From: Pseudomonadota bacterium
GTDB lineage: Bacteria; Pseudomonadota; Gammaproteobacteria; PS1; Pseudothioglobaceae
DNA length: 16,329 nt
NCBI GenBank assembly: GCA_022600395.1
Contig: JAHZKM010000105.1
Location: forward strand, 1 to 16,329
Reading direction: 5' to 3'
The notes beneath the pieces were generated by a model. The model searched no databases. It saw nothing but the letters and a program-made list of their open reading frames with translations, and had not been told where the DNA came from. The translations under genes were made by a program, and so were the position numbers. Each line of letters begins with the position of its first letter. Positions within the stretch are counted from its first letter, which is position 1. Below, piece by piece: positions 1-8,264 of the stretch.

Positions 1-516
1 AATTGTCAAAATTCTGCTTTAACACAAGCTGAATACTACCAAGTCATTGAGCGCAAAACTGCGGTACTTTTCCAAGCGGCTACACAAATCGGTGGCATTC
101 TTTCCGAGGTTGATAGCACACAAGAACAAGCGCTCAAAGATTATGGCCTACACCTAGGTAATGCTTTTCAAATTATTGATGACGTTCTAGATTATGAATC
201 AGATAGTGGAACCATGGGTAAAGAAGTGGGAGACGATCTGGCTGAAGGTAAAACCACCCTGCCTATGATTTATGCATTGGCTAATACATCAAACGCAGAT
301 AAAAAATTATTGGAAGATGCTATTAATAACGCTGATAATAGCAAAATTAATGATGTCGTGAACATATTGCAATCAGTTGATGCATTTGGCTATACGCGAG
401 CACAAGCTAAAAAATCTGCAGACCTAGCTAAAGCCTCACTAACTAGTATTGAGCCATCTCCTTATAAAGATGCGTTGATTCTATTGTGTGATCTATCTTT
501 AGCGCGAAAATCTTAG
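1..516 (+). CDS. ispB: Octaprenyl diphosphate synthase, C-terminal part (5' end outside window)
   Basis: This is the last 171 codons of a trans-polyprenyl diphosphate synthase, open at the left edge in frame 1 and ending at TAG 514-516. The family condenses isopentenyl diphosphate onto farnesyl diphosphate to make the C40 side chain of ubiquinone or menaquinone. The visible part holds the second aspartate-rich motif (DDVLDY, bases 178-195), which binds Mg2+ and diphosphate, followed by GKEVGDDLAEGKTTLP, typical of long-chain synthases. The stretch around YYQVIERKTAVLF and the tail match E. coli IspB better than IspA, from memory, so I call ispB. The first DDxxD motif lies upstream of the window. 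The stop overlaps the dinG start by one base, so the two are probably translationally coupled. Confidence 0.88.
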   Translation, partial: NCQNSALTQAEYYQVIERKTAVLFQAATQIGGILSEVDSTQEQALKDYGLHLGNAFQIIDDVLDYESDSGTMGKEVGDDLAEGKTTLPMIYALANTSNADKKLLEDAINNADNSKINDVVNILQSVDAFGYTRAQAKKSADLAKASLTSIEPSPYKDALILLCDLSLARKS

Positions 517-2573
517 TGTTATCTGACGAGCTAAAAGCCCAAATACGAGATTCGTTTTTTGCTTTAAAGTCTGATATGTCGGATTTTAGCGTACGACCTT
601 CGCAAAATAAAATGATTGCAGAAATATCCAAGACGCTATGTGGCGACTACCCAGATTCCAACAAAATTTTGTGCGTAGAAGCGCCCACAGGCACAGGTAA
701 GACATTTGCCTATTTACTAAGCAGTATTCCCATTGCCAAAGACAATAAAAAGAAGTTGATTGTCTCAAGTGCTAATGTTGCTCTGCAAGAACAGCTTCTA
801 CTTAAAGATATCCCTGAGGCGCAAAAATACTGCACGGTTGATTTCGAATACGCACTGGTCAAAGGCAGATCTCGCTACGTCTGCATTCGAAATCTTATTA
901 ATTTGTGCGAAGATAGCACTGCAGACAACACACTTTTTGACGCCAACTTATTATTTGATGAGCCACCAGCTAAATATCAACTCGAAGAGATGGGCGAGCT
1001 ATTAGAAGACTATTCAGCCAAAAAATGGAACGGTGAAATTGATGACTTGATGCGCGCACCTGATCACACCATTTGGCAAAAAATTAACTGTAATCGTTTT
1101 ACCTGTACCGCTAAAAGCTGTGAATTTTATCAAGATTGTGCTTTTTTTAAAGCGCGTAAACAAATTGCTAAAGCCGATGTAATTGTTGCCAATCATGATT
1201 TGGTGCTGGCTGATTTAGCCACAGGAAATACAGTACTACCTGATGTCGACGACTCTATTTTTGTGTTTGATGAAGCGCACCATTTGAGCGCTAAAGCACT
1301 GTCTCACTTCTCGCTTAACACGAGTACTGAGTATATCAAAACTAGCATTCGTCAAACCAAAAGTGTGAGCGATCAGATTTGTAAAATCACTGAACAAGAT
1401 GCGCCTGATATGAACATCAAGCAAATTGACGATTACTTATCTGATCTCATTACATTGCTTAAAACACTGGATTTTGACGAAGATATTTATTTATTTGATC
1501 AAGGCATGGTTGATCAGCCGATCAAAGATATTGGCAAAAATTTGTTTATTATGTTAAGCAGCATACAAGATAAATTTTGTACAATTAGAGAATCCTGGAG
1601 TGATTATTTAAAAATCAAAGTCCTAGATAAAGGTGTCACAGACTCTATTAATACTGCAAGTGGCGAATGTGAACAGCACCTTTCAAGCATATTGGAATTA
1701 CTTTCTTCTTTCTTAAAAAGTGACGATAGCCATCAATCGCCTCACTCTAGATGGATTGAAAAAAACACACTGGCTAATAAAAAAACCAACTATAGTCTAT
1801 TCAGCGCTCAAACAGATATTTCCAATAATCTTGAAGCGCTTATTTGGTCGAAAGCCTTCGGTGTTATCCTGACATCTGCCACTCTCTCCTCACTCGGAAG
1901 TTTTGATCGACTTAACAAACAATTAGGGCTGAAAAAATTAGAAAATCAATATTTACGCCTACCCTCGCCTTTTAAGTTTGAGCAAGTTAATTTTATTATT
2001 GCCAAATTTAAAACTAATCCTACCCAAGTCTATGATCACACTCAAGAAGTAGCCAGTCAGTTACTCAAACGCATTAACACGCAAAAAGGTACGTTGGTTT
2101 TATTTGCTTCCAACAAACAAATGCAAATAGTGGCTGACATGGTGGAAAAAAAGCTAGACTGTACGCTATTTACTCAAGGTGAATACCCTAAGAAAACCAT
2201 CCTAGAAAAGCACACATATTTGCGCAAGCAAGGCCAAGGTAGTATTATTTTTGGACTTGATAGCTTTGCCGAAGGCGTTGATCTAAAAGGTGACAACCTT
2301 ACGCATGTGGTAATTGTCAAATTGCGTTTTAGCGTACCTACTTCACCAATTGATAAAACTTTAGCTGACTACTTACAGTCACAAAATCGTAATCCATTTA
2401 TGGAAATATCTTTGCCTGACGCATCACTTAGACTCATTCAAGCTTGCGGACGACTAATCCGCACTGAAACTGATACAGGAAAAATCACCATTTTTGATAA
2501 TCGTCTAACGACTAAATTCTATGGCAAGCAACTACTTGCCGCACTACCAAATTACAATATTGTGGTTGAATAG
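516..2573 (+). CDS. dinG: DinG-type ATP-dependent 5'-3' DNA helicase with Fe-S cluster
   Basis: This 685-residue superfamily 2 helicase of the XPD/DinG class unwinds DNA 5' to 3', including R-loops and forked structures, and helps resolve replication-transcription conflicts. Visible motifs are Walker A APTGTGKT (56-63), the DEAH box (252-255), FAEGVDLKG in the C-terminal half, and motif VI QACGRLIR (642-649). Four cysteines, C123, C197, C202 and C208, have the same spacing (74, 5, 6) as the Fe-S ligands of E. coli DinG (120, 194, 199, 205). The GTG start at 516 overlaps the ispB TAG by one base. No clear Shine-Dalgarno is seen, but MLSDELKAQI aligns with the E. coli N-terminus, which supports this start. 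The protein is about 30 residues shorter than E. coli DinG and lacks its basic C-terminal tail. YoaA is the alternative but fits less well. Confidence 0.93.
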   Translation: MLSDELKAQIRDSFFALKSDMSDFSVRPSQNKMIAEISKTLCGDYPDSNKILCVEAPTGTGKTFAYLLSSIPIAKDNKKKLIVSSANVALQEQLLLKDIPEAQKYCTVDFEYALVKGRSRYVCIRNLINLCEDSTADNTLFDANLLFDEPPAKYQLEEMGELLEDYSAKKWNGEIDDLMRAPDHTIWQKINCNRFTCTAKSCEFYQDCAFFKARKQIAKADVIVANHDLVLADLATGNTVLPDVDDSIFVFDEAHHLSAKALSHFSLNTSTEYIKTSIRQTKSVSDQICKITEQDAPDMNIKQIDDYLSDLITLLKTLDFDEDIYLFDQGMVDQPIKDIGKNLFIMLSSIQDKFCTIRESWSDYLKIKVLDKGVTDSINTASGECEQHLSSILELLSSFLKSDDSHQSPHSRWIEKNTLANKKTNYSLFSAQTDISNNLEALIWSKAFGVILTSATLSSLGSFDRLNKQLGLKKLENQYLRLPSPFKFEQVNFIIAKFKTNPTQVYDHTQEVASQLLKRINTQKGTLVLFASNKQMQIVADMVEKKLDCTLFTQGEYPKKTILEKHTYLRKQGQGSIIFGLDSFAEGVDLKGDNLTHVVIVKLRFSVPTSPIDKTLADYLQSQNRNPFMEISLPDASLRLIQACGRLIRTETDTGKITIFDNRLTTKFYGKQLLAALPNYNIVVE

Positions 2574-2588
2574 ATTCTAGTTGATATT

Positions 2589-4037
2589 TTAAAAACGCCA
2601 GAAAGCTTTATGAAGAAGCGCCATTAATGTCAAAATTTCTAGACGACCCAAAAGCATTGAAAAGCTTAAAATCCATTTGGCACTCTCACTGATACTGCCG
2701 TAATTTTGACTAACATCGCCTAAACCCGGGCCTAAATTATTCATACTCGCTGCTGTTGCTGAAAAGCTTGTGACTTGATCCATGCCTGTAAACATTAAGG
2801 CAATCATAATAAAAATAAAAGCAATCACATACAGTGAGAAAAAACCCCAAACAGAGACTAAAGTACTTTCAGCAACACTGCGCTGATTCAGCTTAATATT
2901 AATTTGAGCATTTGGATGAATAAACTTTTTAATCTCTTTCATGGCAAGTTTAAACATTAACAACGCTCTCACAATTTTAATCCCGCCACCTGTCGAGCCT
3001 GCACACGCACCAACAAAACTAGCAAAAATTAATAAAACAGGGAGTATTAATGGCCATAATGAAAAATTTGTAGAAATGAAACCTGTGGTTGTTGCCATCG
3101 AAACGCTTTGAAAAATTCCTTGCCTGAAGCTTCCTTCTATGCTTTGATAATATTCGGCATTCCACAAATAAAAAGTAGTGACAATAGTCATTGTAGCGAG
3201 AAACGTAAGATAGGTTTTGAATTCAGAATCTTTAAAAAATTCAAAAACATTTTTTTTGCGCCATACAAAAAAATGCAATGAAAAATTAACGCCAGCTAAG
3301 AACATAAATACAATTGCTACTGACTCGATCATAACCGAGTCAAAATAACCAATGGATAAATCATGCGTAGAAAATCCACCAATAGCGACCGTAGAATAGC
3401 TATGTCCAATTGCATCAAAAGCACTCATTCCTGCCCAGTAATAAGCCACAGCACAAATAATAGTAAAGCTAAGATAAATCTTCCATAGCGCCTTCGCAGT
3501 TTGAGCCAGTTTTGGGGTAAGCCTATCTTTTGAAATGCCACTAGATTCTGCATGATAGAGCTCCATACCGCCGACACCAAGCATTGGTAAAATAGCTACC
3601 GCTAATACAATAATACCCATGCCACCAAGCCATTGAAGCTGTTGACGATAATACAAAATAGCCTTAGGCAAATCATCAAGCCCTGATAAAACAGTTGCGC
3701 CGGTCGTTGTTAAACCCGACATAGATTCGAAAAAAGCGTCTGAAAATGCCATATCAAGAGAATTCGAAAGTAAAAATGGTGTTGCAGCAAACAATGACAA
3801 AACAAACCAAAAACTAACAACAACCAGCACTCCTTCACGAATTCTGAAATCCTTAGTAGAGTTTCTGAACGGCAGGTAAAGCAACAATCCGCTAATTAAT
3901 GTTAGAGTAAAGGCGATAACAAATGAAAAAGCCTCTTGCTGCTGATAAATCATATCAACAACAATAGGAGGAAGTTGGGTTAAGCTAAAAACCATTAGCA
4001 GCAGGCCAATCGTTTTAAAAACAATACTAAATTGCAT
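2589..4037 (-). CDS. trkH: Trk potassium uptake system, channel subunit TrkH
   Basis: This 482-residue inner-membrane protein (E. coli TrkH has 483) is the ion-conducting subunit of the Trk K+ uptake system. It has the four pseudo-repeated M1-P-M2 units of the superfamily. The pore loops are recognisable: TTTGAT (110-115), VAIGGFS (218-224), TTTGF (316-320) and NNLGPG (433-438). Their glycines form the K+ selectivity filter. AGSTGGGIK (346-354) is the glycine-rich segment of the gating loop region. Hydrophobic segments run through the whole protein. It is the last gene of the minus-strand operon, 19 bases after trkA, with AGGA (complement of 4044-4047) six bases before its ATG. It converges on dinG with 15 bases between the stops and no obvious terminator. 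It needs TrkA, encoded next to it. Confidence 0.95.
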   Translation of the reverse strand: MQFSIVFKTIGLLLMVFSLTQLPPIVVDMIYQQQEAFSFVIAFTLTLISGLLLYLPFRNSTKDFRIREGVLVVVSFWFVLSLFAATPFLLSNSLDMAFSDAFFESMSGLTTTGATVLSGLDDLPKAILYYRQQLQWLGGMGIIVLAVAILPMLGVGGMELYHAESSGISKDRLTPKLAQTAKALWKIYLSFTIICAVAYYWAGMSAFDAIGHSYSTVAIGGFSTHDLSIGYFDSVMIESVAIVFMFLAGVNFSLHFFVWRKKNVFEFFKDSEFKTYLTFLATMTIVTTFYLWNAEYYQSIEGSFRQGIFQSVSMATTTGFISTNFSLWPLILPVLLIFASFVGACAGSTGGGIKIVRALLMFKLAMKEIKKFIHPNAQINIKLNQRSVAESTLVSVWGFFSLYVIAFIFIMIALMFTGMDQVTSFSATAASMNNLGPGLGDVSQNYGSISESAKWILSFSMLLGRLEILTLMALLHKAFWRF

Positions 4038-4056
4038 AAGTCATCCTGATTTAATC

Positions 4057-5424
4057 TTAGTAGCCAGCAAACATTCGCTCTACTTCGTGTATTTTGTTCA
4101 CATCCGTTAAGACTAAAAGGACATGATCACCCTCTTCAATAACCAATTTTCTAGAACCCATAATCACCTGATCATCTCGCACAATAGAGCCGACCACAAC
4201 CCCATCTGGCAAATTGATTTGCTCAATTGCTCTACCCACTACTTCTGAATGATCTTTATCGCCATGCACAATTACTTCAATAGCTTCTGACTTTCCTTGG
4301 CGCAAAGAGTGAACCATCATAGTATCCCCCTTGCGAATGTGTGCCAAAATCCCACTGGTGGTTATTTGGTCAGGAGATATTACCATATCAATATCTTCAC
4401 TTTGCTCAGCCAAGTCTTCATAGACATTGCGTTTAACTAAAGCAATGGTTTTGTGTGCACCAAGACGTTTAGCTAAAATTGACACAATGACATTAATTTC
4501 ATCAGAATCGGTCAATGCCAAAAATAAATCGGCACTTTCAATCCCTTCCTCTAATAACAATTCTTCGTCAGAAGCATTACCTCTTAACACTAAAACATCG
4601 TCTAATTCATCTGCAATTTTCTTAACTCGGTCTTGGTCCATTTCAATAATGCGGACACGGTGATTCTCTTCTAAATGTTTAGCCAAATTAAGCCCAATAC
4701 GCCCACCTCCTGCAATAATAATATTTTTATAGGCTTTATCTAAACGTCTAAATTCTTTCAAAACTTTGGAAACACTGTTTTTCTTTGTAACAAAATAGAC
4801 ACGGTCACCATCTTTAATAACGGTATCGCCATAAGCAGGGATTGCTCGACCATTTCGATACAAACTAACAATACGCATATGAATTTTTGGTAAATGTTTA
4901 TGGAGTTCCTTGATTGGATTTCCCACAATTGGAGTACCGGCATAGGCACGAGTCTCAACTAACTGCACCAACCCATTCTCAAACTCAAATACTTGTTCAG
5001 ATCCCGGCTCTTCAACAACCCCTTTAATATAGTTTGTAACCAAACCTTCAGGTGTAATAACAAAATCAATAGGAACAGCGTCATCAGAAAAAAGCTCTTC
5101 TCTGTGTAAATATTCAGCAGTTCTAACTCGAGCAATTTTTTTCTCTACTTTGTAAAGTGTATGTGCCATCTGACAAGCAAGCATATTATCCTCATCAGAT
5201 TTAGTAACTGCAATGACCATGTCCATGTTGTCAATTCCAGCTTCTTCCAAAATATTAGGATAAGAGGCTTGACCGCAAATTGCTTTAATATCAAGATGGC
5301 GCTGCAAATCTAGCAAATTATTGTCATCTTTATCAATGATAGTGATGTCATTATCACTATCTTCACTTAAATATCGAGCTAATGTAGAGCCAACTTGTCC
5401 AGCACCTAGAATTAAAATTTTCAT
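4057..5424 (-). CDS. trkA: Trk system regulatory subunit TrkA (two RCK/TrkA-N and TrkA-C units)
   Basis: This 455-residue cytoplasmic protein (E. coli about 458) binds nucleotides and gates TrkH. It is a tandem duplication of RCK_N plus RCK_C. The first Rossmann fold has GAGQVG (7-12) with the acidic residue D31 ending the second strand; the second has GGGRIG (239-244) with E261. Both sites look intact, so dinucleotide or ATP/ADP binding is expected. The C-terminal RCK_C lobes lie near 140-215 and 370-455. Its ATG follows the ntrX stop by two bases, and AAGG (complement of 5432-5435) lies seven bases upstream inside ntrX, so translation is probably coupled. Its place between the two-component genes and trkH suggests potassium uptake is made together with NtrYX. 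Confidence 0.95.
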   Translation of the reverse strand: MKILILGAGQVGSTLARYLSEDSDNDITIIDKDDNNLLDLQRHLDIKAICGQASYPNILEEAGIDNMDMVIAVTKSDEDNMLACQMAHTLYKVEKKIARVRTAEYLHREELFSDDAVPIDFVITPEGLVTNYIKGVVEEPGSEQVFEFENGLVQLVETRAYAGTPIVGNPIKELHKHLPKIHMRIVSLYRNGRAIPAYGDTVIKDGDRVYFVTKKNSVSKVLKEFRRLDKAYKNIIIAGGGRIGLNLAKHLEENHRVRIIEMDQDRVKKIADELDDVLVLRGNASDEELLLEEGIESADLFLALTDSDEINVIVSILAKRLGAHKTIALVKRNVYEDLAEQSEDIDMVISPDQITTSGILAHIRKGDTMMVHSLRQGKSEAIEVIVHGDKDHSEVVGRAIEQINLPDGVVVGSIVRDDQVIMGSRKLVIEEGDHVLLVLTDVNKIHEVERMFAGY

Positions 5425-5426
5425 AA

Positions 5427-6002
5427 TTAAGCCTTATTTTTATCGATTCCCAAATCTTTTAGTTTACGATATAGTGTGGTTCGTTCTAATCCTGCCAATG
5501 CGGCAACTGTCGCAATGTTGTGATTATTTTGTTGTAGATGATGATTGAAGTACTCTTTTTCAAAAAGATTTCTAGCTACCTTCAAAGGCGCATTAAAATC
5601 AACGCCACTATTATTATCTTTTATCTCTACTTTTTCTGATAACAGTCTTCGCACCAATGGCAAGATATCGTGCAAAGGTTTTTTCAAAAAATCAACCGCA
5701 CCGAGTTTAATAGCCTTAATTACATCTTTATGCTCTGCATGGCCTGACATCATAACAATTGGAGTAGTGAAACCTGCGTTAGTCCACTCTTCGAGTAGCG
5801 ACATGCCGTCTTGACCTGGCATCCACACATCCATCATCACTAAGTCGAAAGGTTTTTCCTGGATAGCAACTTTAGCTTCTTGTGCATTTGCAGCTAAGCT
5901 AACCTGATAATTAACATCTTCTAAAGTGTCTTTCATCGTTTCTGCATTAATACTTTCGTCATCAATGATAAGAATTCTTCCAATAATATTTATCTCGCTC
6001 AT
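5427..6002 (-). CDS. ntrX: NtrX-like response regulator lacking the AAA+ domain (REC plus Fis-type HTH)
   Basis: This is a 191-residue DNA-binding response regulator. The receiver domain (about 8-120) has the acidic pair D14/D15, phosphoacceptor D58 (MDVWMPG), S86 (MMSGHA) and K108-P109, so it should accept phosphate. The C-terminal part (about 139-187) resembles the end of NtrX: PLKVARNLFEKEYF, then a Fis-type helix-turn-helix ending LERTTLYRKLKDLGI. NtrX and NtrC proteins are normally about 450 residues with a sigma-54-activating AAA+ ATPase between these parts. Here only about 18 residues (121-138) join them, with no Walker A, no GAFTGA and no frameshift. It therefore cannot activate sigma-54 polymerase and probably acts as a simple DNA-binding regulator. 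ATG overlaps the ntrY TGA by four bases, with AAAGGA (complement of 6010-6015) seven bases upstream. The RegA/PrrA/ActR family has the same architecture, but the HTH reads as NtrX. Confidence 0.85.
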   Translation of the reverse strand: MSEINIIGRILIIDDESINAETMKDTLEDVNYQVSLAANAQEAKVAIQEKPFDLVMMDVWMPGQDGMSLLEEWTNAGFTTPIVMMSGHAEHKDVIKAIKLGAVDFLKKPLHDILPLVRRLLSEKVEIKDNNSGVDFNAPLKVARNLFEKEYFNHHLQQNNHNIATVAALAGLERTTLYRKLKDLGIDKNKA

Positions 6003-8176
6003 GATTTCATCCTTTCTTTATCTTGATAATCAAATTCAATAGTAATTTTGGCACCTTGTGGTTCAATATTAGAGGCAAATATACGAGCATCATGCTGCTC
6101 AATAATATTTTGTACAATTGCCATGCCTAAACCACTACCTTTAACTTTTGTTGTTACATATGGCTCAAAAACACGGTCTAATACTCCTTCATCAAAACCT
6201 TTACCATTGTCAATAACACTAAGGCGAACTACATTCTTTTCTGGTAAATATTGAGTCACAATATTAACCAATATATTTTCGTGCGAAGACGATTCTGCTG
6301 CATTTTTCACCAAATTAATCAATACCCTAGAAAGACTAACTGAATCTAGCAATAATGGTGGAATATCCTGAGCCAAATCAAAGCTAATCTTCAACCCTTC
6401 TTGTTCATCATATAAAGAAATTGACTGGCTAATGATCTCATTTAAATTGCTGGGTTTTCTCTCTATTTGAGGTGTGTTGGCATAATCAGCAAAAGCGCTT
6501 ACCATAAGGTCCATAGACTTCACCTGGTCAATAATGGTATTGGTGGTTTTATCAATAACTTCTAAATCACGATCTTTTAGAGAGCTCATAAAACGATTAC
6601 GTAAGCGTTGTGCTGAAAGCAAAATAGGGGTTAATGGGTTTTTGATTTCATGTGCCATACGTACAGCCACTTCACCCCAGGCAGCTTTCTTTTGTGCACG
6701 ATTTAATTTAGAGATATCTTTAATAATAATGACATATCCCAATGTCTTTTCTTGACTCTCAAGCTTAGCGCCTTGACAAGATAACAACAAGTGACGATTC
6801 GATAAAGCCAGCTCAAGGCTCTCGTTCCACTCACTCTCTTGAGCTTTAAACTGACTGCCTGTCAATGTAAATAAAGGCTCTAATTCAGGATATTTTTTAC
6901 TAATTTTGGAGCAATTTCCGCCTACAAAAGACTGCTCATCTTCAATATTGAACATTTGACCGATAATAGGGTTAATAAGTCGAATATCTTTATTTTGATC
7001 CAAGGCAATAACGCCATATGAGTATTTCAAGATGGTTTCTAAATAAAGATTATGTGTATCTAAGCCCTCTTGAGAGGTCTTAATTTTTCTCGACATAATA
7101 TTAAATTGATCAACTAACAAGCGGACATCATCACCATCTTTGCTTTGCTCAACACGAACATTGTAATTACCTTTAGCCATTTCTCGCGTAGCAATTGAAA
7201 GGTTGTTAAGTGGTTTCATGAGTTTTTCAATCATGCGAAATACCAACATGAGTGCACTTAATACAGCAAGTAAAATGGTTGACGAAAAGTCAATCATAAA
7301 ACGTTTTTGAGTGATAGAGGTATTAAGATCAAACTCAATATTTTTAGTTCTTTGTGTAAATGCCTCCACTTGAGATAAAAACCCTAACAGTCCTGGATCA
7401 GCTGCATATACAACGTCTACCACAAAAAAACCTTTGTCTGCTGTTCGTGTAATAAAGCGAGTAGACATTTTTACTTGAATGACATTAGTGGAGCTATCTT
7501 CGCTAATCGTTCTTGGCTGAGAGCCCGGCAAAGGCTGATCTTCAACTGCCATACAGCTTGAAACATCTGCGGTTTTTGCAATCACTTCTTCTTTATTGTC
7601 TAACAAAGTAATTTGACAAGCCCAGCCTTTGTCAATTAAGCCTTCTAAAAAAACCTGCATACTTGTTTTATAGGTTTTAGAGTCTTTCTTAAAATCACCA
7701 AACGAAGTGATAAGTGTTAATAAACGCTTGGTTTGCTGGGTATAACGCTCTGTTCTAACCGCCTGAACACCTTCATATAAATCATCTACCTGGTGAATGA
7801 AATTTTTACTAAAAGCGTCAAAAGTTTTTTCAGAATCAGACACATTGTCTTGAATGGTTTGAAATGAAAACATGTAAAACGATAATACTGGCACAATTAC
7901 CAGCATAGGAACGATTTTAATAAACGACCAAGTAAACTTGGAGCCAACAATATCACTACCCATGTCTCGCTTTAATCGGCGTACATCGGTAAAAATATAG
8001 TAGGCTGCAGTCAAGCTTAAAGCCACATTGTAGCCAACTAAATAGCCCCACCAAGTCTCGATCAGTTCTGGATTTAAACCTAAATAAAAAGTGCCTGAAA
8101 TAGAAAGTAAAAAAATTGTTGCCCAAAACCAAGTTGGCGGCGTTTTGACAAAGTTATTCTGTTGACGAATTGTCAT
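5999..8176 (-). CDS. ntrY: NtrY-type membrane sensor histidine kinase
   Basis: This 725-residue inner-membrane kinase phosphorylates its partner response regulator. Domains in order: membrane segments at about 14-33, 44-63 and 85-105; a large extracytoplasmic region (about 106-295); a fourth membrane segment (about 296-315); HAMP (about 316-370); PAS (about 375-490); and the HisKA/HATPase core. Phosphoacceptor H509 lies in MAHEIKNPLTPI, the NtrB/NtrY signature. The N box has N625, the G1 box is DNGKG (656-660), and the G2 box is GSGLGM (680-685), so catalysis looks intact. The length and layout are usual for NtrY. Two cysteines (C187, C208) lie in the predicted periplasmic domain. It is the first gene of the operon, overlapping ntrX by four bases. 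The signal is unknown; NtrY proteins elsewhere are tied to nitrogen or redox status. Confidence 0.9.
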   Translation of the reverse strand: MTIRQQNNFVKTPPTWFWATIFLLSISGTFYLGLNPELIETWWGYLVGYNVALSLTAAYYIFTDVRRLKRDMGSDIVGSKFTWSFIKIVPMLVIVPVLSFYMFSFQTIQDNVSDSEKTFDAFSKNFIHQVDDLYEGVQAVRTERYTQQTKRLLTLITSFGDFKKDSKTYKTSMQVFLEGLIDKGWACQITLLDNKEEVIAKTADVSSCMAVEDQPLPGSQPRTISEDSSTNVIQVKMSTRFITRTADKGFFVVDVVYAADPGLLGFLSQVEAFTQRTKNIEFDLNTSITQKRFMIDFSSTILLAVLSALMLVFRMIEKLMKPLNNLSIATREMAKGNYNVRVEQSKDGDDVRLLVDQFNIMSRKIKTSQEGLDTHNLYLETILKYSYGVIALDQNKDIRLINPIIGQMFNIEDEQSFVGGNCSKISKKYPELEPLFTLTGSQFKAQESEWNESLELALSNRHLLLSCQGAKLESQEKTLGYVIIIKDISKLNRAQKKAAWGEVAVRMAHEIKNPLTPILLSAQRLRNRFMSSLKDRDLEVIDKTTNTIIDQVKSMDLMVSAFADYANTPQIERKPSNLNEIISQSISLYDEQEGLKISFDLAQDIPPLLLDSVSLSRVLINLVKNAAESSSHENILVNIVTQYLPEKNVVRLSVIDNGKGFDEGVLDRVFEPYVTTKVKGSGLGMAIVQNIIEQHDARIFASNIEPQGAKITIEFDYQDKERMKS

Positions 8177-8264
8177 TGACTCTTTAGTTAAATAGTTGGC
8201 TAATTGTTTGGAATTATCTCATAAATAAACCGGCAGTATCATTACTTGTTGCTAAAATACAACA
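8177..8264. promoter_or_regulatory. Divergent promoter region between ntrY and rnd
   Basis: These 88 bases separate two divergent genes and must carry promoters for the ntrYX-trkAH operon and for rnd, unless either is read from further upstream. The region is AT-rich. On the plus strand TAAAAT (8253-8258) and TATCAT (8237-8242) resemble -10 boxes, but neither has a convincing -35, and TAAAAT is only six bases from the rnd ATG. I see no strong inverted repeat that would mark an operator. Confidence 0.5.
8213..8221 (-). promoter_or_regulatory. Possible extended -10 element for ntrYX-trkAH
   Basis: Read on the minus strand, this is TGAGATAAT: a TG dinucleotide one base before GATAAT, which matches five of six bases of the sigma-70 -10 consensus. 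The sequence at the expected -35 position is poor, as is common for extended -10 promoters. It would start transcription about 30 bases before the ntrY ATG. This is pattern matching only. Confidence 0.3.

Noticed and set aside
2523..2540. GGCAAG/CTTGCC hairpin near the convergent dinG-trkH ends
   Set aside because: It lies within dinG coding sequence and has no T run on either strand, so it does not look like a terminator.
2553..2588. Short AT palindromes around the dinG stop
   Set aside because: They are short and AT-rich and expected by chance in this composition; no stem long enough for a bidirectional terminator is formed.
4427..4663. 78-codon plus-strand frame opposite trkA
   Set aside because: Its composition is that of a complement of the RCK domain, with no start signal or recognisable protein.
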